A stretch of 64,000 nt of DNA from Streptomyces sp. PKU-EA00015 (GCF_013387495.1 NZ_JABZEE010000003.1:31343-95342); one strand, 5' to 3'; shown: positions 26,101 through 34,393, counted from the first letter of the stretch. The notes: generated by a model from the letters alone, not told the origin. Numbers and translations are program-made.

Positions 26101-26556
26101 TTGTGGGCCTTCACCGGTTACAACGGCGCCTCGATCGACAAGGCCGTCCGCCTGTCCTCGTCCCCCTGGACCGAACGGGACATCGTCACGGCCCAGGACA
26201 TCTCGGGCGACGGCATCACCGATCTCGTCTACCGCACCGACGTCTCCAGCCGGCTGATGCTCCGCAAGGGCATCGCGGCCGCCGGTGGCGGTGTGGAGCT
26301 CACCTCGCTCGCCGCCGCGGTGAATTCGGCCGGTGGCGTGGACACCGAGTACGGCGCCTCCGGCTGGTCGAGTGCGAGCATCCCGCACCTGATCGGAACG
26401 CCGGACGTCAACGGGGACGCGATCCCCGACATCTGGACGGTGCGGTCCGACGGATCCGTGAGGTTCTACGCGGGCAGCCGGACCGCGCTCTCCGGCTCCG
26501 GCACGGAGATCATCGGCGCCGCGAGCTACTGGAAGACCCGCATCGGCATCGGATGA
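23104..26556 (+). CDS. Secreted DNRLRE/VCBS (FG-GAP) repeat protein
   Basis: A 1150-residue exported protein. It has an N-terminal twin-Arg-rich signal segment (MTRNWRRTPSRRATAVVVATALAATVLG), a domain of ~250 residues, and a Ser/Pro/Glu-rich low-complexity linker (~280-390). A DNRLRE domain follows (~420-596, with THEARVGFESDTWGTSRSYF and ITSAKLRLLE), then Fn3/Ig-like repeats (~600-840). From ~845 come FG-GAP/VCBS calcium-loop repeats (GDFTGDKLADLMV, GDATGDGRTDFFA, DISGDGITDLVY, DVNGDAIPDIWTV). This is the usual companion type of Streptomyces RHS proteins and is divergent from one here. An adhesive or structural surface role is inferred. A perfect hairpin ends the unit. Confidence 0.85.
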   Translation: MTRNWRRTPSRRATAVVVATALAATVLGYAGLATDDSAGRTDADRGRHTRPIGESEAISQAVKAGKPVEVTALRTPRSTTWARPDGLMAKHLYSSPVRAEVDGVWKAVDPDLHRTADGWEPKATNTRMVFSAGSGSEREADRASRAQVRRVSLVSGSATADETATPLATLYVDGYTIQLTWPGPVPTPVIDGSRALYPEIFPGADLVLTADDDGFAQLVVLKNRQAAADPRAQTLSYGITSDDLTFRLDPISDIVIAESAYGDEVATSPTPLMWDSSGVPAVTDSTVGASAQPTASETPAPSETPGSTPEASPSPSGEDPVAADEQTDPYTEVLPSATDGAYVAPSESPLPSAPPEPTASPSQSGTLGLPSLDGPSPDSRGELVDADLTGENWTLTPDQAFLADPATTYPVFIDPSVKKHTQNWTTAYSRHPNATFYNGKGFNKGGTHEARVGFESDTWGTSRSYFNIAFDKDLKGAQITSAKLRLLETYAWSCSARSMSVHLTGPVNGRTNWKNAPKLHDGNKFATKSFAHGYKSGCRDAYETFDVRKAAQKQADQGKDSITFGLRARDENSQYAWKKFQANGENAPVLELVYNRKPSAPTSLDLGPDAKCTTTEPYVRMGSGSLTFTAKASDKDKNLDYLDFDLWPTGKLTTSGDLLGSTGKVSVGGDTDTALRTTSAFSTSKLTNGTLYSWRVRAVDDAGASSAYSPSSTPCRFVLDTAPPKPPKVSSTDFPNADGSENGFGNGAEDANWSTKKFGTPGSFTVRALNSDAVRYEYGFNSASYPFSLPRTAGTDTAVSATISNAKPPTAGPNVLYVRAVDGAGNASEPTKYFFYVSPRDQADAPGDFTGDKLADLMVITEGGNLSLYPSQATNDLVRGSGDLDYSMSGAYRGNPDKDPQGDDLPPFVAAPSGHFKGALITHNGDIYGGDGLQDLVVRVGGKLWVYPGDGYGAVNVDKRREILLPADAPSPADLTQIVAAGDATGDGRTDFFATVGDALWAFTGYNGASIDKAVRLSSSPWTERDIVTAQDISGDGITDLVYRTDVSSRLMLRKGIAAAGGGVELTSLAAAVNSAGGVDTEYGASGWSSASIPHLIGTPDVNGDAIPDIWTVRSDGSVRFYAGSRTALSGSGTEIIGAASYWKTRIGIG

Positions 26557-26566
26557 CGCCGAGCGC

Positions 26567-26600
26567 ACGGCAGGGCCGGAGGACTCTCCGGCCCTGCCGT
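26567..26600. terminator. Perfect 15-bp hairpin after the VCBS gene
   Basis: A perfect 15-bp stem (ACGGCAGGGCCGGAG and its complement) with a GACT loop, 10 bases after the stop. It lies between the VCBS gene and the convergent lysR gene, so it may serve both. Confidence 0.85.
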
Positions 26601-26652
26601 CGTGTCGCCGGCCGGCTGCCGGATCGCCGGTGTGCGCGGTGCGGCAGCCCCC

Positions 26653-27636
26653 TCACGTGAGCTTCGTGCCGGCCCGCCCCGTCGGACGAGCCGCGGCGTA
26701 GGTCCGGTTCGCCCAGGCCTGGAAGTGCGGGGCACGGATGACGAGTTCACGGTAGGCCGCGGCCGCGTAGTGGTGGAGCGCTTCCGCCGTCACCTCGTCG
26801 ACGCTGCCGCGCCGCCGGATCATCAGGTGCCTGAGCCACAGCGGCGTACCGGCCAGCGGTTTGATCTGCACGCCGTCGACGGGCCTGTGGGTGGCCTGGA
26901 TGGCGGAGACGCCGTGGCCGTCGGCGATCAGTGCCTGCAGCTGGTCGAGCGGGCTGAACTCGTGCACGGCCGCAGGGGTGAAACCGGATGCCCGGCACGC
27001 ATCGTAGAACGCGCCCGGCCAGCCCACCCCGTCGTCGGGAGCGACGAACCAGGTGTCCTCGGCCAGCTCCTCGAGCGGCACCTCCACCCGGTGCGCCAGC
27101 CGGTGATCGGCGGGCAGCGCGACGAAGACCGGCGCCGTGACGATGGCGCGGTGCGCGAGCGCGGGGGAGTGGCGCAGATCCTGCCCCGGGTAGTCGATGC
27201 CCAGCGCGGCGTCCAGTTCGCCGTCCTCCAGGAGCCTGACCAGCTCCCCGGTGGAGTACACGCTGCTGATCGACATCGTCAGATCCGGGAAGGCCGTGCG
27301 CATCGAGGCCACGAGGCCGGGCAGGACCGGGGTGTTCGTGGCACCGAGCCGCAGCGTGCGCGTCGGTCCCGGCGGGGTGGCGGTCCGCCGCCGGCCGAGG
27401 GCGTCCGCACGGGCGAGGACGTCGCGGGCCTGGCTGACGACCTCGACACCGTACGCGGTGAGCCCCACCCCCGTGCTGCCCCTGGTGAACAGCGGCTCGC
27501 CCAGCGCCTTTTCGATGCGCCGGAGCTGCGTGCTCATCGCAGGCTGGGTGTATCCGAGGGCCGTGGCGGCCCGGCCCACGCTCCCGGCGTCCGCTATGGC
27601 GCACAGGGCACGCAAATGGCGTAGTTCCAGCTCCAC
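26653..27636 (-). CDS. LysR-family transcriptional regulator
   Basis: A 327-residue LTTR: N-terminal winged HTH (LRHLRALCAIADAGSVGRAATALGYTQPAMSTQLRRIEKALG) and a periplasmic-binding-like effector domain. GTG 27636 places GAGG 8-9 bases upstream; GTG 27642 is the alternative, and the longer open frame upstream overlaps the promoter region. It is divergent from the secreted metallopeptidase gene, the usual LTTR target arrangement, and the palindrome at 27709-27720 lies between them. Confidence 0.85.
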   Translation of the reverse strand: MELELRHLRALCAIADAGSVGRAATALGYTQPAMSTQLRRIEKALGEPLFTRGSTGVGLTAYGVEVVSQARDVLARADALGRRRTATPPGPTRTLRLGATNTPVLPGLVASMRTAFPDLTMSISSVYSTGELVRLLEDGELDAALGIDYPGQDLRHSPALAHRAIVTAPVFVALPADHRLAHRVEVPLEELAEDTWFVAPDDGVGWPGAFYDACRASGFTPAAVHEFSPLDQLQALIADGHGVSAIQATHRPVDGVQIKPLAGTPLWLRHLMIRRRGSVDEVTAEALHHYAAAAYRELVIRAPHFQAWANRTYAAARPTGRAGTKLT

Positions 27637-27708
27637 TTGCACACCTCGCCGGCCGGGGGACTGTGACGACCGGCCCATTATGAGCGGCTCCCCGCCCGTC
27701 CGGTACGG

Positions 27709-27720
27709 CACGGGCCCGTG
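27709..27720. promoter_or_regulatory. 12-bp palindrome between lysR and the metallopeptidase gene
   Basis: CACGGGCCCGTG is perfectly symmetric and sits within a wider GGCACGG...CCGTGCC repeat, 73 bases from the lysR start. It could be an operator; GC-rich palindromes also arise by chance, so support is weak. Confidence 0.3.
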
Positions 27721-27884
27721 GGGCCGTGCCCCCGGTGTTATGCCTGGTCCGGTCGAGCTCCTATCCCTCAACTCGTTGTTCCGGCAGGGCAGTCGTGGAA
27801 ATCTCCCTGTGCGCCTTCGCCCCCGACCGGGCGAGCGGGCGGAGCCGCCCGGCGGCGCAACCCAACCCCCCACCAGGAGTGTCG

Positions 27885-30143
27885 ATGCGAAGAAGAATGC
27901 CTGCCTTGCTCGGCAGGGCATCCGGAATATGTGCGTCCGTGGCGCTGGCGATCATCGGAACCCTCCCCGGCTCCGCGTCCGGGGCCGCCGGCCGGCCCGC
28001 TCCCGAACCGGCCGTCTCCTCCGCTGTGTCGGCCGCAGCCGACCGGGCATGGACGGGGAACGGGAACGCCCAGACGGACCGCCAGCTCAGGCCGCTGACC
28101 CCGGGCGAGCTTCCCCCGCTGTCCGGCACGGGGTCCGGGAACGGACCGGCCCCGGCCACGCTCACCGCCCCGGCCGCCGGGACAGCAGCCGCCTGCTCAC
28201 CCGCGGACTTCGGCTCCCGTGACGGCGCGCAGCTCGTGAGTCTCGTCAAGTCCTCCACCGACGCCTGCCTGAACAGCCTGTTCAGTGTCGGAGCGGCCGA
28301 CGCGCACAGCGTGTTCCGCGAGGCGAAGATGGTCACCGTCGCCGACGCCTTCCGCACCTCCGCGCTCCGCTACGCCGGAACCAACGCGGACAGCACGTAC
28401 CAGCTGGTCCTCTTCCTTCGCGCCGGCTACTACGTCCAGTACGGCCATCCCGACGAGGTCGGCGAGTACGGAGCGCCGCTGAGAACCGCGATACGCGGCG
28501 GCCTCGACGCGTTCACCCGGAACACCCACTACCTGGACGTCACCGAGGAACACGGCCGTACGCTCAGTGAGTCGGTCATCCTGATCGACAGCGCCGCGGA
28601 GGCGGGCCGCTATCTCGGGCCGCTCCAGCGGATCCTGAACGGCTACAACGGCAGCTGGGACGCGTCGAGGAGCATGGTGGCCTCCGCCAACGCGGTGTAC
28701 ACGCCGTTGTTCCGGGGCCACCAGTTCCCCGACTTCGTCAGGGCCGTCACCGCCGATCCGGGCATTCTGCGCACCCTGAACCGGTTCGCACTCGGCCACC
28801 TGGACCTGCTCGGCACCGACCGGGCGTACCTGACCAGCAACGCCGGAGCCGAGCTCGCCCGCTTCCTCAGGGACGCCCCGCTCAAGGCGACGGCCCGCCC
28901 GCTGGTCAAAGGGGTGCTCGACGCCACCGGCATGACCGGGCCGACCGCCCGGCTGTGGCTGGCCACGGCGAACCTGGCCGACTACTACGACGCCGCGGCG
29001 TGTGGGTACTACGACATCTGCGGATTCAAGGAAGAGCTGGCGAAGGTCGCCCTGCCGATCACCCACGCGTGCGATCCGGCCCACACCATCCGGGCCCAGG
29101 AGCTGACGGCCGCCCAGCTGGCCGCGTCGTGCGGCAGTCTGCGAAATCAGGACGCGTACGTCCACGACATCATCGCCGACAAGGGCCCCGTGGCAGACGA
29201 CCACAACACCACCATCCAGGTCGTCGTCTACAACAGCCGTGCGGACTACCAGATGTACGCGGGGGTCATGTTCGGCATCGACACCGACAACGGCGGCATG
29301 TACCTGGAGGGCGACCCCTCCCGCCCCGGCAACCAGGCCCGCTTCATCGCCTACGAACAGGAGGGCCAGGTCTGGAACCTCAACCACGAGTACACGCACT
29401 ACCTCGACGGCCGCTTCAACACCCACGGCGACTTCGCCGACTCCGTGGCCGTTCCCACCGTCTGGTGGATCGAGGGCTTCGCCGAATACGTCTCCTACAG
29501 CTACCGCGGCATCGACTACACCGCCGCCATCACGGAAGCCGGCAAGCACACCTACGACCTGAGCACCCTGTTCCGGACCACCTACGAGAACAGCAACCAG
29601 GCCAGGACCTACCAGTGGGGTTACCTGGCGGTCCGCTACATGCTGGAGAAGCACCGCCCCGACGTGCTGGCCGTCCTGGCCAAGTTCCGCACCGGTGACT
29701 ACAACGGGGCCTACGCCCTCTACGCCGACGGCATCGGCACCCGCTACGACGCGGACTTCGACGCCTGGCTCACCGCCTGCGCCGCCGGCGCGTGCCAGGG
29801 CGGCCCGTCCGCGACGCCGTGCACCGGCGCCGACACCCGGCTGCTGGGCCGGAACTGCTCACGCTCCGGCCGTTCGGCCGCGGCGGGCGGCACCGACCAC
29901 CTCTACCTGTGGATGCCGGCCGGCTCCACCACCCTGACCGTCACCACCAAGGGCGGCACGGGCAACGCCGACCTCTACTACAACGCCGGCACGTGGGCTT
30001 CGCCGAGGGTGTACAGCGCCCGCTCAACCGGCACCGGCACGACCGAACGCCTGACGGTCACCAACACCACGGCCGGATACCGCTACATCAGCCTGTACGG
30101 GGCCACGGCCTTCAGCGGCGTGACGGTGACCACGTCGTACTAG
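27885..30143 (+). CDS. Secreted M9-family (collagenase-like) zinc metallopeptidase
   Basis: A 752-residue exported peptidase; ATG 27885 has AGGAG five bases upstream. A signal peptide spans ~1-35 and a Pro/Ala-rich propeptide-like region runs to ~105. An M9N-like helical domain is followed by the catalytic core with HEYTH at 501-505 and a probable third zinc ligand, Glu530, in WWIEGFAEYVSY. A C-terminal PPC-like beta domain (TDHLYLWMPAGSTTLTVTTKGGTGNADLYY...) ends the protein. It should degrade collagen or similar proteins outside the cell. It is divergent from a LysR gene; an IS remnant follows directly. Confidence 0.88.
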   Translation: MRRRMPALLGRASGICASVALAIIGTLPGSASGAAGRPAPEPAVSSAVSAAADRAWTGNGNAQTDRQLRPLTPGELPPLSGTGSGNGPAPATLTAPAAGTAAACSPADFGSRDGAQLVSLVKSSTDACLNSLFSVGAADAHSVFREAKMVTVADAFRTSALRYAGTNADSTYQLVLFLRAGYYVQYGHPDEVGEYGAPLRTAIRGGLDAFTRNTHYLDVTEEHGRTLSESVILIDSAAEAGRYLGPLQRILNGYNGSWDASRSMVASANAVYTPLFRGHQFPDFVRAVTADPGILRTLNRFALGHLDLLGTDRAYLTSNAGAELARFLRDAPLKATARPLVKGVLDATGMTGPTARLWLATANLADYYDAAACGYYDICGFKEELAKVALPITHACDPAHTIRAQELTAAQLAASCGSLRNQDAYVHDIIADKGPVADDHNTTIQVVVYNSRADYQMYAGVMFGIDTDNGGMYLEGDPSRPGNQARFIAYEQEGQVWNLNHEYTHYLDGRFNTHGDFADSVAVPTVWWIEGFAEYVSYSYRGIDYTAAITEAGKHTYDLSTLFRTTYENSNQARTYQWGYLAVRYMLEKHRPDVLAVLAKFRTGDYNGAYALYADGIGTRYDADFDAWLTACAAGACQGGPSATPCTGADTRLLGRNCSRSGRSAAAGGTDHLYLWMPAGSTTLTVTTKGGTGNADLYYNAGTWASPRVYSARSTGTGTTERLTVTNTTAGYRYISLYGATAFSGVTVTTSY

Positions 30144-30149
30144 GCCCAT

Positions 30150-30279
30150 GTCGTCGTCCGGCCGCTGCTGCCCGAGTCGTTTGCGGGGCAGGAAGCGGCT
30201 GGACGACCGCCTTGTGCTCAACGGAAGTTCCGCACCGGGACCGCCTGGCGGGACGTGCCCGAGCGGTGCGGCCCGCGCG
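30150..30279 (+). mobile_element. Degraded IS5-family transposase N-terminal fragment
   Basis: Fragments in two frames match the start of IS5-type Streptomyces transposases: VRPLLPESFAGQ in one, GRKRLDDRLVLNG in another, then FRTGTAWRDVPERCGP back in the first. At least two frame changes and loss of everything after this point make it a relic. It begins within 10 bases of the metallopeptidase stop. No inverted repeats were recognised. Confidence 0.65.
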
Positions 30280-30321
30280 TCGGCCCGGACCGCCGAGGTC
30301 GCGCCGCCGGTTCGGTGTCGC

Positions 30322-31221
30322 CTACACCCTGGCCCGGCGGGACTCGGCCTCGTACAGCAGATCCCGCAGTTTCCGTGCCGCCGGCAGCGGGGCAGCAGGC
30401 AGCGCCACATGTACGGTCCGGCGCAGGGCCGGGTCGGTGAGGCGGCACAGGACGAGTTCGTCGGGGACCGCCCAGGCGGCCAGCGAGGGGACCAGCGCCA
30501 CCCCCAGCCCGGCGGCCGCGTAGCCGAACTTCCCGGTCCACTCCGCGATGCGGATGATCTTTCTGGGGGTGAAGCCCGCTCGCGCGCAGGCGTCGGCGAG
30601 CATCGTGGGGCGGTCGCCGTACGCGTTCTGGAGCCAGGCCTCGTCGTGCAGTTCACGCAGGTCGATCGTCCCGACTCCGGCCAGACGGTGCCCGCGCGGC
30701 AGAGCGACGAACAGCTCGTCCTCGCACAGTGCGGTCGTCGTGACACCGTCGGCCGACGGCAGACCGGACGGGTAGTCGCTGACGACGGCGAGGTCCAGCG
30801 CCCCGTCCGCGAGGCGCTCCATCAGCGTGTCGGTCGGGCCCTCGACCGCGACGACCTCGACATCCGGCCTGGCGTCCTGGAGCGCCCGCAGGGCGGTGGG
30901 CACCAGCGAGATGTTGGCGGTGGCGAACGCGCCGACGTGCAGCAGCCCGCCGTGGCCCGCGTGCAGTACTGCCAGCTCCCGCTCCGCCCGCGACAGCCGG
31001 TCGAGCACTTCCATGGCGTGCCGGTGCAGCGTGCGGCCTGCGGGATTCAGTCGTACGCCTCGCGGGAGCCGTTCCAGCAGTGGTCCGCCCGCCTGCTGTT
31101 CCAGGGCGGCGATCCGTCGCGACACCGCGGACTGCGTGTAGTTGAGCCGGGCCGCCGCTTTCGTGAACGATCCGGTCTCGGCCACGGTCACGAGCAGTCG
31201 CAGTGCGTCGAGCTCGAACAC
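30322..31221 (-). CDS. LysR-family transcriptional regulator
   Basis: A 299-residue LTTR with N-terminal HTH (LDALRLLVTVAETGSFTKAAARLNYTQSAVSRRIAALEQ) and a C-terminal effector domain (VVSDYPSGLPSADGV, GFGYAAAGLGVALVPSLAA-type segments). The start is GTG 31221 with a GGAGGGGGAGGAAC ribosome site. It is divergent from a membrane-protein gene; a large concentric dyad (31265-31322) starts 43 bases upstream and is a strong candidate for its binding site. Confidence 0.85.
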   Translation of the reverse strand: MFELDALRLLVTVAETGSFTKAAARLNYTQSAVSRRIAALEQQAGGPLLERLPRGVRLNPAGRTLHRHAMEVLDRLSRAERELAVLHAGHGGLLHVGAFATANISLVPTALRALQDARPDVEVVAVEGPTDTLMERLADGALDLAVVSDYPSGLPSADGVTTTALCEDELFVALPRGHRLAGVGTIDLRELHDEAWLQNAYGDRPTMLADACARAGFTPRKIIRIAEWTGKFGYAAAGLGVALVPSLAAWAVPDELVLCRLTDPALRRTVHVALPAAPLPAARKLRDLLYEAESRRARV

Positions 31222-31264
31222 GTTCCTCCCCCTCCAGGTTCTCCTCCGCCCCCACCATCTTCCC

Positions 31265-31322
31265 CAAGGCATTCCTCTAGCGCATGGATTCTATGCAATC
31301 CAGTCGCTGGTGGAATGCCTTG
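31265..31322. promoter_or_regulatory. 58-bp concentric dyad, probable LysR operator
   Basis: Outer perfect 11-bp repeat CAAGGCATTCC/GGAATGCCTTG and inner GGATT-ctatgc-AATCC share the same centre (31293.5); 6 of the 10 intervening pairs also match. The inner ATT-N6-AAT fits the T-N11-A LTTR motif. It lies between divergent lysR and a membrane-protein gene. Confidence 0.65.
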
Positions 31323-31444
31323 TGCCGTCCTAACGTCGTTCACGAGGCAGTGCTCTGGAGGGGGACTCGGCTCCACCACTCCAGCGGCCCAAGAGATCCG
31401 AGGGGAAGAAGTGTGTTGAGCGACTCAGGGCTCGGGGGGCGGGT

Positions 31445-32263
31445 TTGACGGGGAGTACGGGCCGGCCGACCAGGGACTACTACGCGGGAGCGATCGGCGA
31501 GAGGCCCCGGCGCCCGGCACCGCCGCCCCTGTTCGGCCCCGTCCCGCGGGAGCGGCGCGGGGCCCGCTGGTGGCTGGGCTGGCTGCTGCCGGTGATCGCC
31601 GCCCACCGGTTGTGCTCCCCGACGCGCCCGGACCGGATTGTCGACCCCCTGGTCGCCAGGGTGCGGCTCTGGCGCACCGGTGTCGGCTTCGCCGCGACTG
31701 TTGGCGCCTGGCTGGGCCTCGGACTCGTGGCCCCTCGCGACATACCGGCCCAACTGCACGAGAACTTTCGCGTGAGTCTCAGCGCCACCGCCTTCATCCT
31801 GCAAGTCCTCTGGCTGGTGATCGCCATGGTCCCCAGCGGCCACAGGTGGCCGGTGGCGGTACGCGCACGCGGCTCGCTCGTGGCGTTCCTCGCCACATGG
31901 ACCGCCACCGCGACGCTGATGCAGACCAGCCTCTCCCAGTGGCCTCCCGCGTCGCCCGCGGCCGCCGCCGGCGCGCTGTGGCTGGCACTGTTCAGCGTGT
32001 CCACGGGCCTGATGATCATCACCAACGGGGTGCGCACCGCCGACCTCAACGACGCCCTGCCGGCCGTCGTGTCCGTCGTGCCGATCCTGCCCGTCAGCAT
32101 CCCGCTGCTGGCAGACGCCATGTACGACCGGGTCTCGCTGCCGCTGCGCCTGCTGATCGGCCTGATCGGCCCGGTGACCCTGATCGCACTGGCCCGTTGG
32201 GAGCTGCGCCGCCTGCGCAGGCTGTACGGCATACGCCTGTCCGACCTATGGCGTCGGCCCTGA
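31445..32263 (+). CDS. Multi-pass membrane protein of unknown function
   Basis: A 272-residue protein with about five hydrophobic spans (FAATVGAWLGLGLVA, ATAFILQVLWLVIAMV, VAFLATWTATATLM, AAAAGALWLALFSVSTGLMII, AVVSVVPILPVSIPLL) and an arginine-rich cytoplasmic N-terminus. The start is TTG 31445 after a GGGGGGCGG stretch; no in-frame ATG or GTG is available at the 5' end, so the start is uncertain. It is divergent from lysR and upstream of the gas-vesicle cluster with a 266-base gap. I recognise no family; LysR control is a guess from the arrangement. Confidence 0.6.
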   Translation: MTGSTGRPTRDYYAGAIGERPRRPAPPPLFGPVPRERRGARWWLGWLLPVIAAHRLCSPTRPDRIVDPLVARVRLWRTGVGFAATVGAWLGLGLVAPRDIPAQLHENFRVSLSATAFILQVLWLVIAMVPSGHRWPVAVRARGSLVAFLATWTATATLMQTSLSQWPPASPAAAAGALWLALFSVSTGLMIITNGVRTADLNDALPAVVSVVPILPVSIPLLADAMYDRVSLPLRLLIGLIGPVTLIALARWELRRLRRLYGIRLSDLWRRP

Positions 32264-32529
32264 GCAGCCCGCCGAGTCACTGGTGAGCGGCGTCCGGAAG
32301 CCTGGCGTAGTCGGCCTCGGTGACGCCTCGCGCGCCGGCAGCCCGTCCGCCGAGGGGCATGTCCCCTTCGTCGCCCCCGGGGGGTATCTGAGCTGGAACG
32401 CGGAAAATCAGTGGCGACAAGTACCCGACACCGCCGCATAGGTTCGGTTCTCACGGGCACGCGCATCGAAGCCACGGCGGACGGCCGAAGGCCTCGCCGG
32501 GACACAACTTCCGAGGCGCGACAGGCGGG

Positions 32530-32832
32530 ATGATGAACACCACGGACGGCAACGGCGGTACGGCCGCCGAGAAACGGATCGATGTTTCCACGGCCATGCG
32601 CCGTGCCTCCGACCAGCTCGCCGAGTTGCTTCGGTGCGAGCCCGGCGCCGTTTCCGCGCTGCGCGCCACCGATGAGGGGTGGCGTGCCGACGTGGAGGTC
32701 GTCGAACTCGAAAGAGTCCCGGACACCATGAGCGTCATGGCGTCCTACCGCGTCGAACTCGACGCCGACGGCCGACTCGTCGCCTACGAGCGCAGGCACC
32801 GGTATGCGAGAGGCCGGATCGACCGCCGCTGA
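32530..32832 (+). CDS. gvpO: Gas vesicle protein GvpO
   Basis: A 100-residue protein with the GvpO pattern: an amphipathic N-terminal part (RIDVSTAMRRASDQLAELLRCEPGAVSALRATDEGWRADVEVVELERVPDTMSVMASYRVELD), then a basic tail (YERRHRYARGRIDRR). It opens the actinobacterial gas-vesicle cluster in the usual order O-A-F-G. The start could be either Met of MMNTTD. GvpO is needed for vesicle formation or gvp expression in haloarchaea; its Streptomyces role is unknown. Confidence 0.88.
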   Translation: MMNTTDGNGGTAAEKRIDVSTAMRRASDQLAELLRCEPGAVSALRATDEGWRADVEVVELERVPDTMSVMASYRVELDADGRLVAYERRHRYARGRIDRR

Positions 32833-32897
32833 ACCCGGGGCCCGGCCCGTCAGGTGAGAGGCCGGGTCCGAACCAGCTCATCGGATGGAGTTCTGCT

Positions 32898-33332
32898 GTG
32901 ACTGTTGTCCAGCAAAGCAATGCAGCGACCAGTGGGAGCGGCTCGGGAACCCTGTACGACGTCCTCGAGCTCATCCTCGACCGAGGGCTCGTCATCGACG
33001 CCTTCGTGCGGGTCTCCCTGGTCGGGATCGAGATACTCAAGGTCGACGTGCGCGTGGTCGTCGCCAGCGTCGACACCTATCTGAGGTTCGCCGAGGCGTG
33101 CAACCGGCTGGACCTCGAATCCGGGCGCAAGGCGCCCAGCCAGCTCACCGACATCGTCGGCGACATGACCGAGAACGGCGCGAAGGGCAAGTCGAAGGGC
33201 GCGCTGAGCGGGGCGGTGGAGGCTTTCACCGACACGATCAAGGGCAACCGCGACGAACCCGAGGAGGAGCCGCGCAAGCGCTCCACCCGCAGGACTTCTG
33301 CCGGCCAGACGTCCCAGAGCCGGGGGGAGTGA
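32898..33332 (+). CDS. gvpA: Gas vesicle structural protein GvpA
   Basis: A 144-residue protein from GTG 32898 (GGAG seven bases upstream). The core TLYDVLELILDRGLVIDAFVRVSLVGIEILKVDVRVVVASVDTYLRFAEA is the GvpA shell fold. The C-terminal tail is charged and longer than in cyanobacterial GvpA (Lys/Glu-rich, ending SRGE), as in other Streptomyces copies. It should form the ribbed wall of the vesicle. It is followed within 4 bases by gvpF. Confidence 0.92.
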   Translation: MTVVQQSNAATSGSGSGTLYDVLELILDRGLVIDAFVRVSLVGIEILKVDVRVVVASVDTYLRFAEACNRLDLESGRKAPSQLTDIVGDMTENGAKGKSKGALSGAVEAFTDTIKGNRDEPEEEPRKRSTRRTSAGQTSQSRGE

Positions 33333-33335
33333 CCG

Positions 33336-34049
33336 GTGCCCACCTACGTGTACGCCATCACCCGGGCCGACCACCCGCTGCGTCTGGACGGCGTGTCCGG
33401 CGTCGGCGACCCGCCGGCGGACCTGCGCACGGTCACGGCGCGGGACCTCACGGCCGTGGTCAGCGAGGCGCCGCCCGGTCTGCGGGCCAAGCGCCGGGAC
33501 GTGATGGCCCATCAGAGCGTCGTCGAGAGGCTCATGGACGACGGCGCGACCCTGCCGATGCGCTTCGGCCTGCTCGGTCCCGACGACGAGCAGGTGGCCG
33601 CCGTCCTCGAACAGGAGCAGTCCGGCTACCGCGAACGGCTCGCCGAGCTGGAAGGCCACGTCGAGTTCCATCTCAAGGCGTCCCGCGACGAGGACGACCT
33701 GCTGCGCGAGATCATGGAGCGGAACGACGAGATCCGCCGGCTCAACGAGCGCACACGGGACGACCCCTCGGCCCACCAGGACCGCATGGCGCTCGGTGAG
33801 ATGGTGTCCGACGCCGTCACGGCCCGCCGGCAGAGCGAGGCCGACGAACTGGTGGCCCTGCTGGAAGGGGCCGCCGCGCGGACCGCGCGGGGCGAGGCCG
33901 CCACGAGCGTCTTCCTCAACGTGTCGTTCCTCGTCAGAGACGAGGAGGCGGCGGCCTTCACCCGGCTCGTCCGGGAGGAGGCGGAGCGGCGGGGGAGTAC
34001 CTACCAGCTCACGCTCACCGGGCCGCTTCCCCCGTACAGCTTCGTCTGA
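33336..34049 (+). CDS. gvpF: Gas vesicle protein GvpF
   Basis: A 237-residue GvpL/F-family protein: the N-terminal TYVYAITRADHP strand, the PMRFGLLGPDDEQV segment, a long charged helical middle, and the C-terminal TLTGPLPPYSFV typical of the family. GTG 33336 has GGGGGGAG upstream. GvpF is a minor vesicle protein thought to help nucleate GvpA. It is the first of two GvpL/F paralogues here. Confidence 0.92.
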   Translation: MPTYVYAITRADHPLRLDGVSGVGDPPADLRTVTARDLTAVVSEAPPGLRAKRRDVMAHQSVVERLMDDGATLPMRFGLLGPDDEQVAAVLEQEQSGYRERLAELEGHVEFHLKASRDEDDLLREIMERNDEIRRLNERTRDDPSAHQDRMALGEMVSDAVTARRQSEADELVALLEGAAARTARGEAATSVFLNVSFLVRDEEAAAFTRLVREEAERRGSTYQLTLTGPLPPYSFV

Positions 34050-34074
34050 CCGCCCCCGACGGAAGGTGGCAGCC

Positions 34075-34329
34075 GTGGGGCTCATCACCGGCCTCCTGAC
34101 GTTCCCGCTCGCTCCCGCCCGGGGTACCGCCTGGGTCCTCGACCAGCTCGTGCTGGCCGCGGAACGCGAGTACTACGACCCGGAGCCGGTGCTCAGGGAA
34201 CTGGCGGCACTGGAGCGGGACCTGACCGCCGGCCGTATCGGGGCCGAGGAGTTCGACCGGCGGGAGGACGAACTCCTCGACCGGCTGGAGGAGATCGAAG
34301 CCCACCGGCGTGGAACGCGCGGCCCCTGA
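34075..34329 (+). CDS. gvpG: Gas vesicle protein GvpG
   Basis: An 84-residue protein from GTG 34075 (GGAAGG upstream). The sequence LLTFPLAPARGTAWVLDQLVLAAEREYYDP followed by an acidic/basic amphipathic helix (EELAALERD..EEFDRREDELLDRLEEIE-like) is characteristic of GvpG. It lies between gvpF and gvpJ. Confidence 0.9.
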   Translation: MGLITGLLTFPLAPARGTAWVLDQLVLAAEREYYDPEPVLRELAALERDLTAGRIGAEEFDRREDELLDRLEEIEAHRRGTRGP

Positions 34330-34393
34330 CGGGCCGTGCGGGCCCCGGGCGCCGCGGCGTCCCGCGGTGCCGAGACAAGGAGGTACACGGGCC

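Noticed and set aside
32382..32387. GGGTAT as a SigB-type -10 upstream of gvpO
   Set aside because: No GNNT element lies at the required 14-16 base spacing, so the promoter is not supported.
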